From Pogonophryne albipinna (taxonomy: Eukaryota; Chordata; Actinopteri; Perciformes; Artedidraconidae), in assembly GCA_028583405.1 (NCBI GenBank), contig CM053251.1, positions 8,584,102 through 8,648,101 on the forward strand: DNA of 64,000 nt, written 5' to 3'. The notes below the pieces were generated by a model. It searched no databases and was not told the DNA's origin. It saw only the letters and a program-made list of their open reading frames with translations. Position 1 is the first letter of the stretch. Each line of letters starts with the position of its first letter. The translations under genes and the position numbers were made by a program. Positions 49,024 to 64,000 of this stretch are shown piece after piece.

Positions 49024-51091
49024 CTATAAGTTGTTCAGCAGGTCGTTCTGAAAACTTTCATATACTTTGTTGTAGATATCGTCCTTTGATGTCATTCCAT
49101 CGAGATACGCTGTACAGAAAAATATACATTAGAAATGATTTTTTTGTCAAAAGGTAGCAGATAAAGCTATTTTGTCATTAGGGACGTCAATATGGAGTAC
49201 AAGCAAAGTAGGAACATTAAAGGGCGTTGATTTGTTATTTCAGATTTCAGTTTCGGCATACCTATTCTTTCGCAGTTGTCCTCCATTTCTTTCCTGTGTC
49301 TCAAGTACATGGGCCAGACGTGGCCGTCGAACAGGCCGGGGGGGTCGGGGAGGGTGTATGTCCTTGTACTGCAGATAGATAACCAATCAAGTCATTTTAT
49401 AGCCTGTCCAATACTCAAGTAGAATCTGTCAACGTTGCGGTGTTGACGTGTTACCTTCTCCTCTTTTTGCACTCCTCATAAGGAATGGAAATGTAGAAAC
49501 ATTTGTCGTAGACGTCAATTAGAGGCCTGAGGGGAAAGCGAGGCTCAGGTTAGTGAACAGCTAATCAAGGTCAAGACGCCTGTAGGTTACATTTGAGAAC
49601 TTGAGTGGAAAACTGATTAAGATGGCTTGCAACTCACTTGTAGTTGTAGATGAGGAACCCCTCCACAATGAGGATATGGATCCCCTCCTCTGTGGTGGAT
49701 TCAGGTGACATGCTGACGCCGTGGGAGAGGGCAAACTTGACGGGGTTTTCCTGCCAGCCTTTCACGGTGCTAACCATAGCCTCCATGTCGATGGCGTTAA
49801 TCACTGAACAAAGAGAGGAGAGAAAAGAACAGGCTTCACCACACAAGGAAACTACGCTCTTCACCAATGTGCTGTTACACACATCGGTCAAAGATAGTGA
49901 ATGTTTGAGGCATTCACAAAGTTTACGGTTACCAAATTGTAAGAAATGTGCAGGAAAGAAAAAGTACATTACTGCATGGTTTTCCTACGCAAAATCCGTT
50001 CTTACCATCCCACTGTCTAAAGCCGTCGTCGCCGACTTCTATTTGATCGGGTTTCTGAAATAACAGTCACCAATAAAACATTGCTGCAACCTAGTAAGCA
50101 GTCGGAGCTGATCACACCTGGACAGGACAGGGCAAGGACTCGTCTCCACCAAAAGTAGCACTAAGGGACCATTTTTGGTGCGGTTGAAAATAGTTTTCAG
50201 TGTTTCGTTTGCAATATGTTGGTTTCAATACCTTAGGACACAGCATTCTTAAAATCTTTTAAAACTTTGCAGAAGGGTCGAAACGCTTGCTGTGACCTTA
50301 CATTTACAATAACGTTAGCTAGCTACTTAAGCAAAGTGTTGCAGGCTATTTTACTTATAAGAATAAATCTGAAGGCGTTTTTGGATTTAAAATTTGTGAT
50401 TTTTATGAATTGCTATAGAAGAAATACGTGATATAAGCGGGAGCATGCCATTAATTCTCTTGTAAAATGTTATATGAAATTGGTGATTGATGGTCAATCA
50501 GCCTTTAGGGGTCCTGAATGTAGCACGGAAATATATATGGGGTTAATTTAAAATCTTGAGTTTAATAATTATGCAAAAAACTGGTTGCAGAACTTGATTG
50601 GACAAAGTCTGACTTTAAGTGGGGACGCTCAGCCCTTTCATTGGCTGTCCAGGAGACAATCAGCCAGATGTAACACCAGGCTATTGTGATGACAGGACTA
50701 CTGTAAGTCACATTGGAGTTTTTTTGTTTTTTTCTGAGCATAAAATAAACTCAGGGTAAAATGACAAATTCAATCTATCACATGTAATTATTGCATTAAC
50801 TCAACAATATTACAATAGTTGCTTAGCTTTACACTAAACACAAAATGACTTAAAGGAGTTTAATTCGGCTTACCTTGAAAAAGTCATCCTGGTGCACCAC
50901 ACAACAGTTGGGTAATGTCTTTAGTAGTCTATTTGTTAAAGTGGTCTTGCCACCGTTGGTCACTCTGAAAATGTAAAATAATTGGATTAAACACAGATGT
51001 GAATTATCTTCTAAGTTTCAACAATAGACAAGCAGTAGTAGGTAAATAAATGAATGAAGACTTACCCTCCAATGCCGATGATGAACTTCAT
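49024..51091 (-). CDS. nmrk2: Nicotinamide riboside kinase 2
   Basis: Phosphorylates nicotinamide riboside to NMN, feeding NAD+ salvage; in vertebrates it is a muscle-enriched cytosolic P-loop kinase. Exons: 51066-51091, 50874-50964, 50006-50054, 49638-49803, 49455-49526, 49262-49368, 49024-49109. All introns are GT-AG, phases agree, and the total is 597 bp (198 aa plus stop). Walker A is GVTNGGKTT (residues 9-17). HQDDFFK (catalytic Asp 35) follows, with QWD supplying a second conserved Asp near 55. [14 protein letters not shown] and [12 protein letters not shown] are the Walker-B-like and lid segments; [15 protein letters not shown] is the substrate-side motif. [22 protein letters not shown]-type wording and DMEAM separate it from NMRK1. 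It lacks the long Pro/Ser-rich tail of human NMRK2 and ends NDLLNNL. Start context is ccaaaATGa. Same orientation as atcay upstream, as on human 19p13.3. Confidence 0.96.
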
Positions 51092-51258
51092 TTTGGCTTT
51101 GTTTGTTTATTGGTCACCTCTGGAATTCAGTAAATAAAAGAAGGGAACCCACCCAAAGCAAACAGACTATGAAAAGCTTCTTGTGAAAACCTTTTCCTTC
51201 TCGGTCACAGACGTTCCCCCCTTTTACTACTTCATTGATAGACAATCTCACTGCCGGA

Positions 51259-51302
51259 CATATAAAGGATTCAGCTGCAGCGTCACAGCCTCCCTGACCA
51301 AT
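51259..51302 (-). promoter_or_regulatory. Putative nmrk2 proximal promoter elements
   Basis: Within about 210 bp upstream of the nmrk2 ATG are a CArG-like/AT box (CCTTTATATG on the minus strand, one mismatch from CC(A/T)6GG), a CAGCTG E-box at 51272-51277, and a CCAAT box (plus strand) at 51298-51302. E-box and CArG-like sites would suit muscle expression, but this is motif reading only. Confidence 0.4.
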
Positions 51303-51940
51303 AGACCTCCTTTTCCTGCAGCCTATAAGCAGCCATGCAGCACCAGGGGGGGTTACAGTGGGACCCTCACAGTTGCATGAAAGTAGATCCCAAATATTCC
51401 ACCTGCTACAGGGGTCGGAGAACATATAGATACACAGTAAAGACATGCACAAATATTTCTGTCTTTTTGGAAAGAGCCACATGTGGAGTCTCAGACCAAA
51501 AGCTACCGGTGATTGATAGTTTAGAGCTTGTCAAATATTAATTTATTTGAGATACATTTGACTTTTAAACTAAACTAATCACTCAATATCACTTCAAAGA
51601 CTTTAAATATAAAGTAATGCAAAAAATCTCCGTTGAAAATAGAATAAAGTTTGCTTAAAGTTGTCACCATTAATTTAGGGCGACACCAGAACTATAGTCT
51701 CACTTCTTAATTTGTCACTGTTTCAAAATATATTGAGGGCAGTATTTGAATAATAAAACCTGTGTTCATGTGATGGATATTATTCATATCAAACTAAAAA
51801 TGTCAAGTAAATACATGACTGACTGTATCTACGATACAACAAGTGTAAAAGTAGAAGCATCCCCTCAAGTGATTTGTACTGTTTGTAAGCAAACAAGTTC
51901 ACAAGGAAGCAAATTCTACATCCAATACAATTCACTGTTA
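51303..51940. other. Intergenic between nmrk2 and the Tc1 remnant
   Basis: No coding exon recognised; upstream regulatory sequence of nmrk2 presumably extends into it. Confidence 0.35.
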
Positions 51941-53370
51941 CAGTTGCAAGAAAAAGTATGTGAACCCTTTGGAATTAACTGGATTTCTGCATAAGTTGGT
52001 CATAAAATGTGTTCTGATCTTCATCTAAGTGTCACAATCTTAAGGAGAACCCAAATGCAGCACTCGAGAAACCAAGGAGAATTGGTAATAAACTTTATTG
52101 GAGAATCCACTGGATCTGAGGAATACCAACCGAGCAGTTTAACGCACCGGAGGACAGCGGGCAGAAGGTGAGTCAGGGACAGGCAGAGAGTCAGGGAGTA
52201 AGCGAGGCGGTCAGCGTAGATACAGGCAGGGTCGGATAACAGGCCAGACAGGATAGTCGAGGGACAGGCAGGATCAGGGAACAGGCAGAGCAGGCAGATC
52301 GAGGACAGGCAGGGTCGGAACCGGGTAGGCAATCTGGTATCAAACGCGGGCAAGACAAGCATGAGGCAAAGTACAATCTGGCAAAGAGTGTGTGTAATGT
52401 GTGGGTTTAAATACTGGCAGAAGCTAATGGGTGCAGAAGAGAAAGAGAGTGAGCTAACGAGTGGGTGTGGAAAACAGGTGAGACAGGTGAATGGAAAACT
52501 ACTGGTGAATGATGGAGCAGACTATGACACTAAGTCACAACAATAGACAAACACAGTCTGCTTAAACTAATACCACACAAACAATTATATGTTTTCATGT
52601 TTTTATTGAACACACCATGTAAACATTCACAGTGCAGGGTGGAAAAAGTATGTGAACCCCTAGGCTAAAGACTTCTTCAAGAGCTAATTGGAGTCAGGAG
52701 TCAGCCAACCTGGAGTCCAATCAATGAGACGAGATTGGAGGTGTTGGTTAAAGCTGCCCTGCCCTATAAAAAATACATACCAGTTTTGAATTTGCTATTC
52801 TTAAGAAGCATTGCCAGATGTGAACCATGCCTCGCACAAAAGAGCTCTCAGAAGACCTACGATTAAGAATGGTTGACTTGCATAAAGCTGGAAAGGGTTA
52901 CAAAAGTATCTCTAAAAGCCTTGATGTTCATCAGTCCACGGTAAGACACATTGTCTATACATGGAGAAAGTTCAGCACTGTTGCTACTCTCCCTAGGAGT
53001 GGCCGTCCTGTAAAGATGACTGCAAGAGCACAGCGCAGAATGCTCAATGAGGTGAAGAAGAATCCTAGAGTGTCAGCTAGAGACTTAAAGAAATCTCTGG
53101 CACATGCTAACATCTCTGTTGACGAATCTACGATACGTAAAACACTGAACAAGAATGGAGTTCATGGGAGGACACCACGGAGGAAGCCACTGCTGTCCAG
53201 AAAAAACATTGCTGCACGTTTGAAGTTTGCAAAAGAGCACCTGGATGTTCCACAGCACTACTGGCAAAATATTCTGTGGACAGATGAAACCAAAGTTGAG
53301 TTGTTTGGAAGGAACACACAACGCTATGTGTGGAGAATCCAAAGGGTTCACATACTTTTTCTTGAAACTG
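51941..53370 (+). mobile_element. Deleted Tc1 element with nested solo LTR
   Basis: TIRs: CAGTTGCAAGAAAAAGTATG at 51941 and its inverse ending at 53370, each flanked by TA. A second internal copy of the motif (gaaaaagtatgtgaacccct) near 52643 is the inner direct repeat of an IR/DR-type Tc1. The transposase gene is cut short, and a 500-bp LTR plus its 5-bp duplication sits in the left inverted-repeat region. Removing the LTR leaves about 925 bp versus roughly 1.6 kb expected for an intact element. Confidence 0.9.
52030..52529 (-). mobile_element. Solo LTR, probably Ty3/Gypsy-type retrotransposon
   Basis: Minus strand starts TGTCATAGTCTGC and ends AAGATTGTGACA (TG...CA ends). A perfect 5-bp duplication CTAAG flanks it (52025-52029 and 52530-52534). 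An AATAAA (caataaagtttatt, minus strand) lies about 60 bp before its 3' end. The body is a run of cctgcctgt/ctgcctg-rich blocks familiar from fish Gypsy LTRs. No internal retroviral-type genes remain. Family assignment is by appearance. Confidence 0.85.
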
Positions 53371-53387
53371 TATATGTCAGAGTATAA
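52827..53387 (+). pseudogene. Truncated Tc1 transposase
   Basis: The first ~170 residues are good Tc1 transposase: [12 protein letters not shown] start, paired-like HTH ([13 protein letters not shown]), basic hinge LPRSGRPVK, and the first catalytic Asp in LWTDETKVELFG. Homology stops after RYVWR (about 53337), where an internal deletion fuses the gene to the right inverted repeat, adding a short non-homologous tail. The second Asp, the Glu and the rest of the catalytic domain are gone, so the product cannot transpose. It belongs to a different subfamily from the intact copy at 16791-17813. Confidence 0.92.
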
Positions 53388-56300
53388 AAGTAAAATCCTC
53401 TCACTGAGACATCTGTATGACAGCTAAGAGAGAAACCTTGTTATTTGTGTTTCTTAGAGGAAGGTTTTCCATGTTTAGACAGCACCGGTTGGGTGAAGAC
53501 CACCAGAGCTATATTTAGTCGGCTATTGTGTGTCTGCCTGCAGCGTCACGCATACTTATGGTGCAACCAGCTGGAGTGCATGGCCAACCGCCATGTGACC
53601 GCAGTGTCTCGAGTTAGTGTCTCGAGTTAATGTCCTCAAATTAATGTCTCGAGTCAAGTCTGATAAAACAGATCCGTCTTATAATCCCTTTGCACACCTG
53701 TGTGCAATCTCGTGTCACTATTGTGTCTGTGCAATAATGTTTTTAAACTCTTATCTCAGTAATAAGTGTGTGTGAGAGGTGAACTTTGAGTCCCAGATAA
53801 CAGAGCACATGGTTTCATGTTCAGAGTTGACGTTTCACCGCCATGACACTCACAGGGAGGGTCTGTTGACACCATGTGACCATAATATTTCTCTCATATC
53901 AAAGTGATTTGCAGCCTTGATGTGGTTTTGTTGGGTCATGTTAGTGAACTGAACATTTTAAATTCTTGGAAAATGATTTCTGAGAATTTGGAATTATATA
54001 AGTGTCCCGTTCAGACTGTAACATTCTGTAGGGCACGAACCAGACCCGTGAAGCATGTGCTGCATACTTTCCCTTTATGACCCGGAAGACACACAATATT
54101 CCCTATTCAGTTTAAAATAACTTTCTAAGAGTATGCCCACAGGGATGCTGTCAAATTATTGACATTGCTAATTTAGCAAACAAACAAATGTTCTGACAAC
54201 AAACAACTGTTCTGTAAAGAATTGTTCATTGTTTTAATATCTGAATTTGTTTATAAGGGATTATGTATTGTTATAATACCTTACTCGTAACGAAGGGTCA
54301 CCTCAGATTGCCCAAATGACCCCTAAGCAGAGCAACAAAGGACTTTCAGGTCACACAAAGAACATCGAGACCCTCATGACTGCCTTGATCAACCTGAAAT
54401 ATATTTAGAGGCAATAAAAAGATGGAAATATAAGCGATAATGTACATGTCCTGTATCAGAAGTTAAGTTTAAGAGGTATAGCATGAATAAAAAAGCTTTT
54501 TTTAGTTCATTTATTTTTTTACAAACAGTAAATGGCACATTTTCATAAATAACACTTTTTTAATTAAACTATCTCTCTTTTAAATATATCTTTTTTATCT
54601 GTAACAATGTATATTTTCCATTTGGTAAAAGTATCTTTGAAACATAATGGCGAGTGACTTTAAAACTGACAGAAACAAATGAGACAGAAGGAAATAAACA
54701 AGCATGCTACCTGCATATCAAACTGGGAAACGTGAAGACTGTAACACATGTTTGCATCAGTAACATCTAGAGTACTGGAGGTCTGAGAAGAACAACAGCA
54801 TTGCACATTATTTTCCAATTAACGGCCATTGAACCAAACAATACCCATTCCACTCATATCAATAAACAAAACATGTGTGCACATCTGTGCAAGCACCTTT
54901 CTCAAAAATATATATACAGAAGTATTTACACTTAGAAACTATATTTCATGCCTTGTTGGAAGATGCTGGAGTAATTTTTCATTTATAAAGTTGAATTCAT
55001 GCTTTGAATTAAGCTCCACTTGACATGCAGGGAGCAGATGCCTTTTTTGATTTAGCTTGTTATGCTTTGGAGTATATTCGTTTTTAGTTAGAAGCAAGCA
55101 TGTCATGTAAAATAATAGTTTGAGAAATGATTGTCTTGTATCTCATGAATCCAGTCAGGAGATTTAAAAACGTTGGTAAGGGCGTGCTCCCATGTTATGA
55201 GTGAATGTCCCCCATTGGTTCTTCCTTTTAAAGCTCTGTAATACAAATAAACACAATTTCATTATTTTTGCTTCTTCCATAACCCGACAGTCTCAAAGAC
55301 ATCTATTGACATGTATCTCTTAATAAAACATTTCCTATATAATCCTTGTTGTGGCAGCGTGTCAGTAAGCATGCACTACATCTAAACTAAATCAGTCTTG
55401 ACATGTTGCCTATATATTTTTCCTCTGCTTCCTCCCCTGGTATTTAGTTTGGAGATGGTGTCCATTCCTGAGATATCAGCCAGTCCCATGTCTGATAGCT
55501 GCTTTGATATATGGAAAGGCTGTGTGGACAGTCAGCAGGACAGCACAGCAGGGGGGGGGGGGTTCTAAAATAACCCCCAACACCCAGCCTAACCCACCCA
55601 GAACCTGCTGCGGCGGGTATTTCCCCCAATTTCAGGACTGGCAGTGCGCTGAAGATCAATTTGCCGGACCTGTTGTACAGGCCATTAAAAATAGGATTGA
55701 TTGGTTGTGTGCATGCTTGAAGAGATCAGCAGCTGTGCTTTATGTAACACGGGTACGTAGGGGAATATGATGTTAGAGGATCACCTAACACTTCTTGGAT
55801 TCACTAGAAGTCTCAATTTATAGAACTAAAGATGACTTGGCAGAAGAATTATCTGCACTTGATGATCGACATTAATTAAACACACAACACTGCAAACAAT
55901 CCAGATAACTCAAAGAAACAGTAAAAAACGCCCTTTTTTTACCAACATGACCAACAGTGCAAAATCACAAATAATGTAATTGACAATACTGTTCGACAAA
56001 AAAAACCATTAATCTTGTTTTATACGTGACTGAAAAATTAAATAAGCTGTTCATCTTTTGAAGAGAGGGTTTTAGTAATCTAATAATTTCTGCTGGTGGT
56101 CTCTCTTGACTCGGTACGATACTGTAAGTTCCTGGTTTCCCTGATCTGACAGCTGAACCTTAAGACCTTTATTCAGTGAACCAAAACTCCACACAGGCTA
56201 TCATCCAGCTTTTCTGTGATTTACTATATCATGTCTCTTATAGGCTCATAAGCGTGCGTGTGTGCGAGAACATTTCCCAGAGATTAGTTACAGCGGGCTG

Positions 56301-56750
56301 ACATTACAAACCAGCCTGGCTGGAGCAGCTTGGAAAGGCAGTTATGTCAACGAGAGCGCTTACCTTAATGTCAGATGTCACGGCCAACCTCGGCTATCAT
56401 TGACTTTGGCCTGGAAATAACAGATTAAAGCAAAGCCATGAGTACATTTATATATATTTAGGTGATCCAGCCCATATTAGGTTGCTTTTCTGTTGCCAAT
56501 CTGTGTTTCGAGGAAGTGGCTTTCACTTGATATATAGAGAATAAACACAGTTTGATTTTGTAGGCTTATACATCGTATTTTCGCATGATGGTAGCTGTCT
56601 CATTCTAGGATCTTATTTTACTCAAATAAAGTTGCAATTTATGTCGGTGACATGATACATAAAATAATAAATGAACACAGAAGTAAAACATGTTCACTTT
56701 ATCAGTTTCTATATGGCACTGCACTGCACAGTATGTACTGCAAAATGAGG
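53371..56750. other. Intergenic and probable atcay 3' untranslated region
   Basis: Contents: short tandem gtgtctcgagtta units at 53606-53662 and a 12-14 base G run near 55550. The candidate minus-strand AATAAA at 56168-56173 would give atcay a 3' untranslated region of about 580 nt. No additional exon is confirmed; if the last listed atcay exon is really spliced onward, its partner would lie here. Confidence 0.4.
56168..56173 (-). terminator. Candidate polyadenylation signal for atcay
   Basis: AATAAA on the minus strand, about 580 bp beyond the proposed stop codon. Not independently supported. Confidence 0.3.
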
Positions 56751-62833
<6,083 letters not shown>

Positions 62834-64000
62834 CCTCTGCAAAGGAGGACGGGCTTCAGCTCACTGTGGTTGAAAAACAAATGAAACAGACTTATTCAGT
62901 AGGAAACCAAGAGTTAAAGAGTGTTGCTGTGTTAAAGGGGAACTCCACCCATTTTACGCAACCCTGATGATTAAAGCAGGATTATGAATTTTGGTTTGAG
63001 AATTATAATTGAGACAAGCTTGCGACAGACAGACAGAGTTACAAACTGAAGGTGTGGAGATGGAAAGACCTGGATGTTGACTATGCAGGGAGGGTTGAAT
63101 GAAAGAAACTATCCAATTTCATTGTGGGCATAATTGAGGATTCTTTTAGTTCAAAGCAATACACTACAATACAAAAAAGTACACTAGGCCAATCCTATTC
63201 ACAATACCAGTGTACTGTAGCTTTTAGGAGCTATCATCAAGTAGTATGGACTGCAGCTAGAAAACATAACATGGGTGTACAAAATCCAACCTTACAAAAC
63301 CACAAATGTTATCCTTTCCTAACAAGCATGATAGCATTTGCGAGATCCAAAAAGCAAGATACTTCAAACACTGATGCTATCTCTCATGAGCAAATATTGT
63401 ACGATAATGCCATTGTAATACAACATTGGCTAAAATAAGTCCCAGTGGGTTTCCTTTCCCTACATCACGGGGGAATGGAGACCAAAATAAAACACCACAT
63501 TGCTCATACAGCACCTCAGGGAGATACAAGCGAATCATACAAGTTGGTAGTCATCTCAACTTCCATATTTTACATAACCAAAGCAGAAAAGCCTCCTTCC
63601 AGTGCGACATGTCCATTTCTTGGTATGTGAAGTAAAGCTTTACTGTTTGTTTCTGATTTAGCAGGATGTCATACAAGGATCAGTCATGAGTAAACATTAT
63701 GTGTCAGAATGTGCCAATGGGGGAGGAGTGTTCTTCCTACATAAAAGTCCCGGTCAGAGTTCATACTGCAGCAGACGTTAACACAGCCCATTTGTCCATT
63801 GGGATGGCACTGATGTGCTATAGTGAGACACATCAGAGCCTATACTGGAAAGAGTGGACTAAGGCTCAGGCCCTCAGGCTACATGCTGCTGGAGCTGCTG
63901 TGTTGTCACTGGATTCTCTAAACAACAGAGGTGTTTACACTGACTGTACTATCCCATAAAAAGTTGCAGTGTTTGATATGAGCTTGATAGGGAAATCCTT
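62834..64000. other. Upstream of the atcay start; no further exon seen
   Basis: Minus-strand sequence just upstream of the atcay ATG is a pyrimidine-rich acceptor, so this is intron leading back to a 5' non-coding exon that may be outside the window. A dispersed-repeat end (aaaggggaactccacccatt) is at about 62936. The 104-codon ORF at 63124-63438 and others nearby have no recognisable motif. Confidence 0.4.

Overview
The window is vertebrate nuclear DNA, almost certainly from a ray-finned (teleost) fish. The evidence is split genes with GT-AG introns, Tc1/mariner elements, long (CA)n arrays and many short non-autonomous DNA transposons typical of fish genomes. There are no operons, CRISPR arrays or recognisable tRNA/rRNA genes. 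Most short ORFs are shadows of repeats.

Four host genes can be reconstructed exon by exon. (1) A + strand gene at 21772-30024 encodes a protein with an INSYN1-like coiled coil and has an apparent 2-bp frameshift in exon 2. (2) A - strand lysyl oxidase of the LOX/LOXL5 type occupies 39326-43069, seven coding exons, 475 codons, with copper and LTQ cofactor residues intact. (3) A - strand nicotinamide riboside kinase, nmrk2, occupies 49024-51091, seven exons, 198 aa. (4) A - strand caytaxin gene, atcay, occupies 56751-62833, ten coding exons, about 338 aa. From memory, ATCAY and NMRK2 are neighbours on human 19p13.3, while INSYN1 and LOXL1 are neighbours on human 15q24.1. I infer that the fish locus is the 19p13.3-type copy of an ancestral block and still holds INSYN1-like and LOX-like members lost from human 19p13.3. 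The genes act in unrelated processes: inhibitory-synapse-type scaffold (inferred), extracellular matrix cross-linking, NAD salvage, and neuronal BCH-domain adaptor.

Layout: 1-21 kb is gene-poor and repeat-rich. It holds a ~147-bp tandem array, several transposon remnants, and one apparently intact Tc1 element with a full 340-aa transposase. 21.8-30 kb is the coiled-coil gene, whose introns hold a 1.19-kb hAT-like element with perfect 8-bp target duplications and long CA arrays. 30-39 kb is intergenic and contains a 2.35-kb near-perfect palindromic element (33539-35892) bounded by a 6-bp duplication and packed with a 21-bp minisatellite whose core is itself palindromic. 39-43 kb is the lysyl oxidase, 43-49 kb intergenic, 49-51 kb nmrk2. 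52-53.4 kb is an internally deleted Tc1 copy carrying a nested 500-bp solo LTR. 56.7-62.8 kb is atcay, with a second large inverted-repeat element (58043-59682, TTAA-flanked) in one intron and a ~260-bp CA array beside the first coding exon.

The best candidates for undescribed structures are the two palindromic elements. The host-gene observations worth checking are the frameshift in the coiled-coil gene, the INSYN1-like/LOX-like pairing, and the altered propeptide cleavage region of the lysyl oxidase.
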